Shown here piece by piece: positions 25,102 through 32,334 of a stretch of DNA of 64,000 bases; the first letter of the stretch is position 1; each line of letters begins with the position of its first letter. The notes below the pieces were generated by a model. That model had not been told where the DNA came from. It did no database searches and saw only the letters and a program-made list of their open reading frames with translations. The position numbers were made by a program, and so were the translations under genes. The DNA is from Glycomyces sp. TRM65418 (GTDB lineage: Bacteria; Actinomycetota; Actinomycetes; Mycobacteriales; Micromonosporaceae): positions 44,964 to 108,963 of the forward strand of contig NZ_JAJFAX010000013.1 in the NCBI RefSeq assembly GCF_019710475.1, in the 5' to 3' direction.

Positions 25102-26106
25102 ATGGCAGAGCGAGTCGACGTCAGCCTGGTGATGGCGACCTGCGACAAACGCGACTACCTCGCGCTCACGCTCGAGTCGCTGCTCGCGCAGACGTATCGG
25201 CGGTTCGAGGTCGTGCTGTGCGACGACGGGACCGCAGGGGGCGTCGAGGACGTCGTCGCGCCCTTCAGGGACCGGCTCGATCTCACCGTGGTGGTGCAGG
25301 AGAACCGGGGCCGGGCCGCGGCCCGGAACGCCGCGCTCGCCCGCGTCTCGGGTGACCTGGTCGTCTTCATCGACGACGACCGCATGGCCGCGCCCGAGTT
25401 CGTCGCCGGGCACGTCGCGGCCGCGGGCGGCGGCGGCGTCATCGGCTGGAAGCGCCGGGCGCTGACCTTCTGGCGGCCGGGCGTGCTCCCGCTGAGCCGG
25501 GACGACCTCATGCGGCTGGTGATGCGGGTCGGCGGGCGCGACCGGCTCGCCGAGCCGATCCGCCTGCTCGAAGCCGGGGCGCTGGAGGCGGACCCGCACC
25601 AGGCGCTCGCCAGTGCGGACCTCGGCGACGAACGGGACAACCACGGCGCGATCATCGAGGCGTTCGGCCCCGCCCTGACCGGATTCCGCTTCGACTGGGC
25701 CCTGGCCACGACCGCGAACCTCGCCGTGCCGCGCGAGGCCGTCGAGAAGATCGGCGGGTTCGACGAGTCCTTCACCGGGTGGGGGCTGGAGGACACCGAT
25801 CTCAGCTACCGGCTCGGGCGTCTCGGCGTGCGGTTCTCGTTGACCGCCGAGGCGGTCAACTACCACCAGATCCACCCGCTGGCCGATCCCGACCCGGCGG
25901 TGGCGCAACGGCTCATGCACGCGCAGCTGCTGCGGAACCTGGACCGCTTCTGCGCGCGCCACCGCTCGCTCGACGCCTACCTGTACCGACGCCGCTGGGA
26001 ACACGCCATGACCTTGGCGGAGGCCGATCGGCTGCTGAAGCGCGTCGAGGCCGAACCGGATCCGCTGCTGCGCCGCGAGCTGGAAGCGCTCTACGCCGAC
26101 CGCTGA
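25102..26106 (+). CDS. Family 2 glycosyltransferase
   Basis: 334 residues from ATG at 25102 with AGGAGG six bases upstream. The GT-A fold begins DVSLVMATCDKRDYLALTLESLLAQTYRRFEVVLCDDGT, includes the nucleotide-binding region ENRGRAAARNAALARVSGDLVVFIDDDR (DDD at residues 91-93), and ends with the acceptor-side GGFDESFTGWGLEDTDLSYRLGRLG, a galactosyltransferase-type GW.xED motif. No membrane segments are present. Donor and acceptor are unknown; a cell-surface polysaccharide or glycolipid is likely. No other glycan-synthesis genes are adjacent. Confidence 0.88.
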   Translation: MAERVDVSLVMATCDKRDYLALTLESLLAQTYRRFEVVLCDDGTAGGVEDVVAPFRDRLDLTVVVQENRGRAAARNAALARVSGDLVVFIDDDRMAAPEFVAGHVAAAGGGGVIGWKRRALTFWRPGVLPLSRDDLMRLVMRVGGRDRLAEPIRLLEAGALEADPHQALASADLGDERDNHGAIIEAFGPALTGFRFDWALATTANLAVPREAVEKIGGFDESFTGWGLEDTDLSYRLGRLGVRFSLTAEAVNYHQIHPLADPDPAVAQRLMHAQLLRNLDRFCARHRSLDAYLYRRRWEHAMTLAEADRLLKRVEAEPDPLLRRELEALYADR

Positions 26107-26149
26107 ACGGCCGGATCGGCGCGCTCCACGGACCGGTCGGCGCGAGGCT

Positions 26150-26476
26150 TCAGCGGGTCGTCTCGGCCCTGAGCCATTCGAGGTAGGCGGGATTGCCGGT
26201 GACGATCGGCGTCACGATGATCTCCGGGACGTCGTAGCCGTGCTCGGCCTTGATGTGGAACTCCAGATCCTGATAGGACGCGGCGGTGGTCTTGAAGACG
26301 ACCTGCCACTCCTTCGCGGTCTCGAGCTCGCCCTCCCACCGGTAGGTGCTCGTGACCGGGCCGGTCACCTGGGCGCACGCGGCGAGCCGGGCCTCCACCG
26401 CGCTCGCCGCCAGCGCGGTCGCGGCCTCCTCGGTGCCGATGGTCGTGACCGCCTGGACGTACTCGAACTCCGTCAT
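26150..26476 (-). CDS. cutA: CutA-type divalent-cation tolerance protein
   Basis: 108 residues from ATG at 26476, GGGGGGAG upstream. Landmarks are VQAVTTIGTEEAATALAASAVEARLAACAQV, the conserved TSTYRWEGELETAKEWQVVFKT (YxWxG and E.W...KT), HGYDVPEIIVTPIVTGNPAYLEWL at the end. CutA1 is a very stable trimer of the PII-like fold, linked to copper tolerance in Escherichia coli, although its biochemical role is unclear. The length is normal. It lies next to, and co-directional with, the LysR-type gene. Confidence 0.92.
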   Translation of the reverse strand: MTEFEYVQAVTTIGTEEAATALAASAVEARLAACAQVTGPVTSTYRWEGELETAKEWQVVFKTTAASYQDLEFHIKAEHGYDVPEIIVTPIVTGNPAYLEWLRAETTR

Positions 26477-26523
26477 CCGCTCCCCCCAAGTCTCCGAGGG
26501 CGAGCCTATCGCGGGCGAGGTGC

Positions 26524-27471
26524 TCACTCGGTCAGGAGCGCAGGCGACTTCCCGAGTTCGGCCGGGGCGATCGCGGGCGTGCTCGCGGTCTCGGCCTCCA
26601 CGGCGACCTGCTGCGTGAAGGCCCTGACCGCGTCGGTGTCCTCGCCCGCGCGCCACACCAGGCCGTAACGCACGGGCGGCGCGTCGACGACTTCGAGGTA
26701 GACGACGCCGGGCCGCGGCTGGTAGACGGCGGTGTGCGCGCCGGTCAGCAACGCGCCCCGGTCCCCCGCGACCAGCATCAGCGCCTCCTGCAGGCTGGTG
26801 ACCGCCGGGCCGGAGCCGATCGGCCGGCCGCTCGGGGTGCGCGCGGGGGCTTGGAGATCGCGCCGGTAGTCCGGCATGTCGCCCTCTACGGACACCAGGT
26901 CGGTCGCGGACAGGTCCTCCATCGTCAGCCACGGCCGGGCCGCGAGCGGGTGGTGCGCGGCGACGGCGAGCACCCGCCCCTCGGTGAGCAGCGTCGGGCC
27001 CTTCGCCAGGTCGTCCTCGCGCACCGGCAGCTCCATGAACTGCACGTCGTAGTAGCGTTCGCGCACCTGGCCGAACGGATCGGTGAAGGACATCTCGCAG
27101 ATCTCCACGGCCAGTTCCGGATACGCCTCGCGCAGCCGGTCGACCGCCCGCATCGCGATCTCCCCGGTGAGCGCCGCGGAGAAGCCCACGCGCAGCGTCC
27201 CGCTCAGGCCGCGCGCACTGGCGGCGGCGCGCGCGAACGCGTCCTCGATGGCGCGGTGGTGCGGCTCGACCTCCTCGCGGAAGCGCCGCCCCAGCTCGGT
27301 GAGCACGACGCGGCGGCTGGTCCGCTCGAACAGCGGCGCGCCGAGCCGGCGCTCCAGGCGCTGGATCAACTGGCTGACCCGCGCCCGCGAGAGCCGCATC
27401 CGCTCCGCCGTCCGGCCGAAGTGCAGCTCCTCGGCGAGGGTCAGGAAGCCCTCCAGCTCGTCGCGTTCCAT
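26524..27471 (-). CDS. LysR-family transcriptional regulator
   Basis: 315 residues from ATG at 27471 with GGAGG eight bases upstream. Residues 1-60 are the LysR helix-turn-helix (LEGFLTLAEELHFGRTAERMRLSRARVSQLIQRLERRLGAPLFERTSRRVVLTELGRRF), followed by the periplasmic-binding-like effector domain (GTLRVGFSAALTGEIAMRAVDRLREAYPELAVEI). It is divergent from an MFS exporter gene with 135 bp between, the standard arrangement for a regulator of a drug or metabolite efflux pump. The effector is unknown. Confidence 0.9.
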   Translation of the reverse strand: MERDELEGFLTLAEELHFGRTAERMRLSRARVSQLIQRLERRLGAPLFERTSRRVVLTELGRRFREEVEPHHRAIEDAFARAAASARGLSGTLRVGFSAALTGEIAMRAVDRLREAYPELAVEICEMSFTDPFGQVRERYYDVQFMELPVREDDLAKGPTLLTEGRVLAVAAHHPLAARPWLTMEDLSATDLVSVEGDMPDYRRDLQAPARTPSGRPIGSGPAVTSLQEALMLVAGDRGALLTGAHTAVYQPRPGVVYLEVVDAPPVRYGLVWRAGEDTDAVRAFTQQVAVEAETASTPAIAPAELGKSPALLTE

Positions 27472-27606
27472 CGGCGTCCTCCGCATCGGTAAGTCTGAGT
27501 AAATGAACGTTGCGCACTTCGCCGTTGTTCCCAGCGCGGCGCGGAACGACGATTGGCGGGCCCAGTGAAACCACCACTCGACAACGCCACCGAACAAGGA
27601 GTTCCC

Positions 27607-29016
27607 ATGAAAGCCCGCGAATGGGGTGTGCTGCTCGTCCTTTCAGGAGCGATCTTCCTGGAAGGCATCGACATCGCCATGCTCAACATCGCCCTGCCCT
27701 CGATCCGCGAGGAGCTCGGCCTGGCCACCGGGTCGCTCCAGTGGGTCGTCAGCGCCTACGTCCTCGGCTACGGCGGCTTCATGCTCCTGGGCGGCCGCGC
27801 CGCCGACCTGCTGGGACGGCGCCGGGTGTTCCTGACCGCGCTCGTCGTGTTCCTGGTCTTCTCCGGCCTCGGCGGCTTCGCCCAGGACGGGGCGACGCTC
27901 ATCGCGGCCCGGTTCGCGACCGGCCTCGCCGCGGCGTTCATGACCCCGGCGGGCCTCTCGATCATCACCACCACGTTCGAGGAGGGGCCCAAACGCGATC
28001 GCGCGCTGATGATCTACGGCGGCATCGGCGCGGGCGGCTTCACGCTCGGCCTGGTCATCGGCGGCCTCCTCACCGCCGTCGACTGGCGGCTGGTGTTCTT
28101 CATGCCGGTCGCGCTCACGCTGGTCCTCTTGATCGCGGCGATCGCCGTCATCCCGAAGTCGGCGCGTCCCGAACGGCGCGGACAGCGGTTCGACCTGCTC
28201 GGGAGCATCACGGTCACCGCCGCGGTGGTCCTGCTCGTGCTGGCCGTCGAACGCGCCTCCCACGTCGGCCCGGCCTGGACGATCGGCGCGGTCGCGCTGA
28301 GCCTCGCGTTCATCGGCGCCTTCATCGCCGTCGAGCGGCGCGCCGTCGACCCGCTGGTGCGACTCGGCATCTTCCGCTCGGGGCCGCTGGTGCGCGCCAA
28401 CCTCATCGGCGTGCTGTTCATGGCCGGGTTCTTCGGCTTCCAGTTCCTGGTCGTGCTCTACCTCCAAGAACTGCGCGGCTGGTCGACCATCGAAGCGAGC
28501 CTCGCGATGCTCGTGCTCGGGATCGACGTGGCGCTGGCGCCGACGCTCACGCCGAAGCTGGCGCGGCGCTTCGGCAACGTCCCGGTGCTCCTGGCCGGGC
28601 TCGGGTTCGCCGCGCTGTCGTTCGCGCTGTTCCTGCCGGCCGGGACCGGCACGTCCTACGTGGCGATGCTGCCCAGCCTCGTCTCGATGGGCCTGGCGTT
28701 CACGCTCGCCTACGGTCCGCTGACCATCATCGCCACCAACGGGATCGACGAGTCGGAGCAGGGCCTGGCCGGCGGGCTGCTCTACACGTCGTTCCAGTTC
28801 GGGGCCGCGCTCGGCCTCGCGGCGGTCGCCGCCGTCAACGTGGCCGCCACGAGCGGCGACTCGCCGCAGGCGCTGCTCGACGGCTACCGGGCCGCGCTCC
28901 TGGTGCCGCTCGGCGCGGCCGTCCTCGCCGTCGTCATCGGCGCGTTGAACCTGGGCCGCAAACGGGTCGAGGTCGGTGAGGAACCGGTGGTCGAGCGGGT
29001 CCCCGCTTCGGCCTGA
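27607..29016 (+). CDS. MFS drug/metabolite exporter, DHA2-like
   Basis: 469 residues with about 14 hydrophobic segments. Motif A is seen as GYGGFMLLGGRAADLLGRRRVF after the second helix, and the antiporter-type motif C region as AAAFMTPAGLSIITTTF and GGIGAGGFTLGLVIGGLL. DHA2-type proteins export drugs or metabolites using the proton gradient. The start ATG at 27607 follows AAGGAG. Divergent LysR regulator indicates induced expression. A long palindromic terminator follows. Confidence 0.9.
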   Translation: MKAREWGVLLVLSGAIFLEGIDIAMLNIALPSIREELGLATGSLQWVVSAYVLGYGGFMLLGGRAADLLGRRRVFLTALVVFLVFSGLGGFAQDGATLIAARFATGLAAAFMTPAGLSIITTTFEEGPKRDRALMIYGGIGAGGFTLGLVIGGLLTAVDWRLVFFMPVALTLVLLIAAIAVIPKSARPERRGQRFDLLGSITVTAAVVLLVLAVERASHVGPAWTIGAVALSLAFIGAFIAVERRAVDPLVRLGIFRSGPLVRANLIGVLFMAGFFGFQFLVVLYLQELRGWSTIEASLAMLVLGIDVALAPTLTPKLARRFGNVPVLLAGLGFAALSFALFLPAGTGTSYVAMLPSLVSMGLAFTLAYGPLTIIATNGIDESEQGLAGGLLYTSFQFGAALGLAAVAAVNVAATSGDSPQALLDGYRAALLVPLGAAVLAVVIGALNLGRKRVEVGEEPVVERVPASA

Positions 29017-29050
29017 GGGCCGGGTCGCCGCCGACCGAACGATCGGATGA

Positions 29051-29084
29051 CGCCGCCTCCGGTGCCATGGCACCGGAGGCGGCG
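29051..29084. terminator. Perfect 34-bp palindrome, terminator
   Basis: Arms of 17 bp meet at CCATGG without a loop (29051-29084). It sits between the MFS gene and the convergent zinc-ribbon-like gene whose stop codon is at 29088, so it can end both transcripts. Confidence 0.75.
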
Positions 29085-29087
29085 GGT

Positions 29088-29321
29088 TCATGCGGCCACG
29101 AGGCGGTCGCGGCGTGCGCGCGGCGCGGCAGCGCAGTCGCCGCATTCATGCGAGCCGTCCACGCCGGAGTGGACCCGCCAGCCCTCGGCCTCGGCGGCGT
29201 CGCACAGCACCGGCCAGCTGTAGAACGAATCGTCCTCGCACTGGAACCGCGCGCCGCACTGGTCGCAGTACAGCTCGTAGTCGGGGATGCCGTTGATGGA
29301 GAAATAGACCTGTCCGCTCAT
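29088..29321 (-). CDS. Small Cys-rich (zinc-ribbon-like) protein
   Basis: 77 residues with five Cys: ELYCDQCGARFQCEDDS near residue 18-30, VLC at about 39, and HECGDCAAAP near 59-64. Two CxxC pairs suggest a bound zinc. The protein has no signal peptide and ends in a basic tail. The family was not recognised. Start ATG at 29321 has GGAGC upstream. It lies just after the hsp20-type gene on the same strand and may be in its transcript. Confidence 0.7.
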   Translation of the reverse strand: MSGQVYFSINGIPDYELYCDQCGARFQCEDDSFYSWPVLCDAAEAEGWRVHSGVDGSHECGDCAAAPRARRDRLVAA

Positions 29322-29405
29322 GGTGGGTGCTCCAAGCGGGCCGCCCGGCGCGCTCGGTGGCGCGCCGGCGCGGCGGTGATCGGGGTTCGCCGCGGTCGCG
29401 GCGGA

Positions 29406-29822
29406 TTACTGTTCGATGGCCTGCTTGCCGGCGCTGACCACGACCTTGCGCGGCTTCGCCTCTTCGGCCATCGGGATCTTCAGCCTGAGCACACCGTCCC
29501 GGTAGACCGCCTCGACGTTCTCGGTGTCGAGCGCGTCGCTGAGGAAGATCTGCCGCGTGAACGTGCCCGTCGGGCGCTCGGCGTGGATGATCTCCCGGTC
29601 GCCGGTCTCGACCGTGCGGCGCTCGGCCCTCACCGTGAGGACGTTCCGTTCGACTTCGAGGTCGATGTCGGTCTCCTTCACGCCGGGAAGGTCGAGTTCG
29701 ACCGTGAAGCTGTGGCCCTCCTTCCATGCGTCCATCGGCATGTGGAGCTGTCCATCGGTACGTCCGAGCATCTGCTGAGCGAGACGGTCGAGCTCGCGGA
29801 ACGGGTCCGTGCGCATCAGCAT
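29406..29822 (-). CDS. Hsp20 / alpha-crystallin small heat shock protein
   Basis: 138 residues. The alpha-crystallin domain runs from about residue 32 to 125: MDAWKEGHSFTVELDLPGVKETDIDLEVERNVLTVRAERR and the late VEAVYRDGVLRLKIPMAE, which holds the A-x-x-x-n-G-V-L motif. Hsp20 proteins form oligomers that hold unfolding proteins. A strong AGGAGGTGAC ribosome site precedes ATG at 29822. The upstream promoter has excellent hexamers (29872-29900). Divergent MerR-type gene at 29928 is the likely regulator, as with HspR in other actinobacteria. Confidence 0.93.
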   Translation of the reverse strand: MLMRTDPFRELDRLAQQMLGRTDGQLHMPMDAWKEGHSFTVELDLPGVKETDIDLEVERNVLTVRAERRTVETGDREIIHAERPTGTFTRQIFLSDALDTENVEAVYRDGVLRLKIPMAEEAKPRKVVVSAGKQAIEQ

Positions 29823-29871
29823 TGCCAGTCACCTCCTGCGTAGGTGTCAGTTACGGTTGGATACGAGAAAA

Positions 29872-29900
29872 TATATAACACCGGATTGAGGTTTTGTCCA
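29872..29900 (-). promoter_or_regulatory. Consensus-like promoter of the hsp20-type gene
   Basis: On the minus strand TGGACA (29900-29895) and TATATA (29877-29872) are 17 bp apart. On the plus strand the same AT-rich core gives TTACGG-17-TATAAC (from 29851), possibly serving the divergent MerR gene. Such AT-rich hexamers are rare in this window. Confidence 0.7.
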
Positions 29901-29927
29901 CCCTCTCGAAGGAGATAAACTGACGGC

Positions 29928-30299
29928 ATGTCTTCCCGTCGACTTGGAGGAACATTGGAGCACCAGCCGCAGCATCTCGCCCGGCCCTCGTCCGACCAGG
30001 CCGTCTACGGCATCTCGGTGGCGGCCGAGCTGCTGAACGTCGCGCCGCAGACCCTGCGCGTCTACGAGGCCCGGGGCCTGGTCGAGCCGAGCCGCACGTC
30101 CGGCGGCACCCGCCGGTACAGCGACGACGACCTCGACCGCGTCAGACGCATCGGCGAACTCTTGGCCGCCGGGCTCAACCTGGCGGGGGTCAAGCTGGTC
30201 CTGGAGATGGAGCTGGAGACGCGGCGGCTGCGCGCGGAGCTCGAGGAGGCCCACGCGCGCCTGGAGAGGGAACGGTCGAGTTCGACTCGGTCGTCGTGA
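29928..30299 (+). CDS. MerR-family (HspR-like) regulator
   Basis: 123 residues. The DNA-binding domain is YGISVAAELLNVAPQTLRVYEARGLVEPSRTSGGTRRYSDDDLDRVRRIGELLAAGLNLAGVKLVL (about 27-90), followed by a short charged helix for dimerisation. No metal-binding Cys is present. HspR represses heat-shock genes through HAIR elements (CTTGAGT-N7-ACTCAAG); no full HAIR element was found here. The ATG at 29928 is 13 bp from GGAG; a TTG at 29955 has GGAGG four bases upstream and could be the true start. Divergent from the hsp20-type gene. Confidence 0.85.
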   Translation: MSSRRLGGTLEHQPQHLARPSSDQAVYGISVAAELLNVAPQTLRVYEARGLVEPSRTSGGTRRYSDDDLDRVRRIGELLAAGLNLAGVKLVLEMELETRRLRAELEEAHARLERERSSSTRSS

Positions 30300-30540
30300 A
30301 GGAGCCCCTCGTCATCCGGTGCCGGGCGGCATTCGGGCGGAAGCTCGTCGCCGTAGTTCTGCTGGGCTGCATGTCCATTGCCGTGCCGGTCCGGCGAGCG
30401 GTCGAGACCCTGGAACGGCGCTGGCGAACGGCCTGGGCGCAAAGGCCGGAGTGAGCGGGTGGACGGGCTACGAGCAGGCAGCGACAAAGGCGAGTGAGGA
30501 ATCCAGGCTGGTCCTCGGCCGCCTGGTGGAGGGTTGTCAA

Positions 30541-30690
30541 GGTTCGAGCGGCGGCGACAACGGGGTGGGTAATGGTCGGGGTGAGTGCTCGGCTGCGGGG
30601 TGCGGCGATGGTTGAGGTTCAAGCGGGCGGCGACAACGAGGCAGGCGGAGTGTCAGGGCGGTAGTGCGGCTGTCGGGTCGTGGGAATGGG
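30541..30690 (+). repeat. Two imperfect ~75-bp direct repeats
   Basis: GGTTCGAGCGGCGGCGACAA at 30541 and GGTTCAAGCGGGCGGCGACA at 30616 head two units 75 bp apart. The head resembles the reverse complement of the unit head in the 31747-32312 block, so the two blocks appear to be in opposite orientation. Confidence 0.55.
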
Positions 30691-31164
30691 CCGCGGGGGC
30701 GGGCTGCGGCCGGTTTCCGTTGGGGCCCTGTGAGGCCGTGATGGAACGTGAAAGTCTTCGCATCTTGTGGGTGATGCGGTCGAGTGTGGGGTCGAGGATA
30801 ATTGAGGTACGTACAAGGATACGGAATTCGTGTAAGCGGAGCAGAGTCCGGTGGTAAGCAGACTACGACATAAGCCTCTGGCCGGATACTCCTTCGCAGC
30901 GCCGATGCCGAGATGACCACGCCTCCACGCGGTGGCCCCACTCGCCTCGTTTCCGCCCCGGTACCACCGTCTCCGTAGAAGCGCCCCCGTAGGGCATGAG
31001 CGAGGAGACGCACCCGGTGGGCAGAGGCCAGGCCGGAACCAGCCGGCCCCGCCAGGCCGGGAACACCGGGCGTCAACACCACGACGCACGATGACGACCG
31101 CAGGCGAAAGGAGCTGCCCCACACCGAATAGCGGCCGGAGGCTGGAGACCCACGGCTGAAACCG

Positions 31165-31360
31165 CAGGGTGCAAGCTAAAGACCGACGACCGGATGCAAG
31201 CCGAAGAGCGAAGGCACAGACCGCCATTGCAGGCGGGAGGCCGACGACCGGCTGCGGCTGGGCACGGATGGCTGAGACCCCAGGTTACAGGTGGGGATGG
31301 AAGGCCAGGACCGCTGGTTGCAGCGGGAGTTCGAAGGCCGGGACCACCGGGCGCAGGCTG
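31165..31360 (+). repeat. Degenerate short tandem repeats centred on TGCA(A/G)GC
   Basis: Variants of TGCAAGC/TGCAGGC/TGCGGCT/TTGCAGC followed by a GAAG or GGGAG and a GACC recur at about 31170, 31195, 31228, 31253, 31285, 31319 and 31352, at alternating spacings near 25 and 33 bp. Strongly diverged. Confidence 0.45.
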
Positions 31361-31529
31361 ACGGCAGCCACCGCACCTGACACGGGACACGGGACACGGG
31401 AAGGAGGTGCCAAGAACGATGGACACGACGAACTCGACCATGCCCTGCCCCTCCCCCTGCCCTCGCGTGCGCACCCGCGAAGCCGGGCGAGCGGCAGACG
31501 TCACCGACACCGCAGCTGCCACCTCTACC

Positions 31530-31559
31530 GGCAGCGGCAGCGGCAGCGGCAGCGGCAGC
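31530..31559 (+). repeat. Hexanucleotide GGCAGC, five perfect copies
   Basis: Five uninterrupted copies of GGCAGC, 30 bp. Copy number is likely to vary by replication slippage. Confidence 0.9.
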
Positions 31560-31746
31560 GGCCGAGCCTCCTCGGCACGGGTCCGGTCCGACCACCGTCA
31601 ACCGGCTGCCACCCAACCGCAAACCGAGCGGCACTCCGGCCGCAGGCCCCGGATCAGGCAGCTGCCTCATCACCGTGGTCAGGCTATGGACCCTGCCCCA
31701 AACCGGCTCGGCCCCGGCCACACACCCTCGGCAATACTCCAGCCTC

Positions 31747-32312
31747 ACCGTCGCTGCCAGGTTGCAGCCCGTCCGAATACCGGCCGACCCCGGCAACGCA
31801 CCCCCTGCCACACACCTGCCTCGCCGTCGCTGCAGGCCTGCACCCCGCCCGACACCGGACCCGGCCGCGGCCACACACCCTCGGCGACACTCCACCAACC
31901 TCATCATCGCTGCCGGGTTGACCCTCACCCAAAACCGGGCCAGGCCACGGCCGCGCACCCCGAGTCGACCACCGGTCTCGCCGTCGCTGCCAGGTTGAAG
32001 CCCGCCCGAACACCAGTCTGACCTCGGCCGCTCATCCTGGGTCGACCACCTGCCTAGCCGTCGCTGATGGTTTGCAGGCCAACCGAATCAAGCCCGGCCC
32101 TGGCTCCGGCCAAGCAACCGCCGTGCTGTCCCTGCCGGGTGGGGCCGCGCCGGTCGGCCCGGCCCCGGCTACAGACACTGAGTCAGGCAGCGGCCTCCCC
32201 GTCGTTGCCAGGTTGCAGCACAACCGATCCCGGCCTGGCCCCAGCCCCCGGGGCCCGGGACCCGGGACCCGAAACACTTTGCCGTCGCTGATGTATTGCA
32301 GCCCAGTCGAAC
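31747..32312 (-). repeat. About seven degenerate ~77-bp tandem repeats
   Basis: The core CCGTCGCTGCCAGGTTGCAG (or close variants) has its TCGCTG or TCGTTG at 31751, 31827, 31907, 31984, 32061, 32202 and 32285, giving intervals 76, 80, 77, 77, 141 and 83. The 141 interval may hide one decayed copy. The inter-core parts share CCGGCC, CGGCCACACACCCTCGG and CGACCACC pieces. The block ends at the 3' end of the GH127 gene. Confidence 0.7.
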
Positions 32313-32334
32313 CGACCTCGAATCCTGCCTCCTC

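Larger units (their letters stand above)
30300..32334. other. 2-kb gene-free, repeat-rich region
   Basis: Every frame across this stretch encodes low-complexity Pro, Arg, Gly or Ser runs without family resemblance, frames exist on both strands at once, and ribosome sites are lacking. It holds three blocks of degenerate tandem repeats (30541-30690, 31165-31360, 31747-32312) and one hexanucleotide run (31530-31559). Around 30765-30870 the base composition is more AT-rich (TTGTGG, GATAAT, TACGTAC), which may mark a promoter, but spacing is not standard. It could be an RNA-encoding or recombination-prone locus, or decayed sequence. Confidence 0.6.

Noticed and set aside
31169..32021. Long open frames in the repeat-rich region on both strands
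   Set aside because: They encode Pro/Arg/Thr/Ser low-complexity sequence, have no ribosome sites and exist in several frames at once, as expected from high-GC repeats.
31747..32312. CRISPR array
   Set aside because: Units of 77 bp are themselves degenerate, no conserved direct repeat of 25-40 bp with unique spacers of even length, and no cas genes nearby.
31747..32312. Array of tRNA-like genes because unit length is 76-77 bp
   Set aside because: No acceptor stem, anticodon loop or CCA-like end can be drawn, and the GGTTGCAGCC part does not fit a T-loop.
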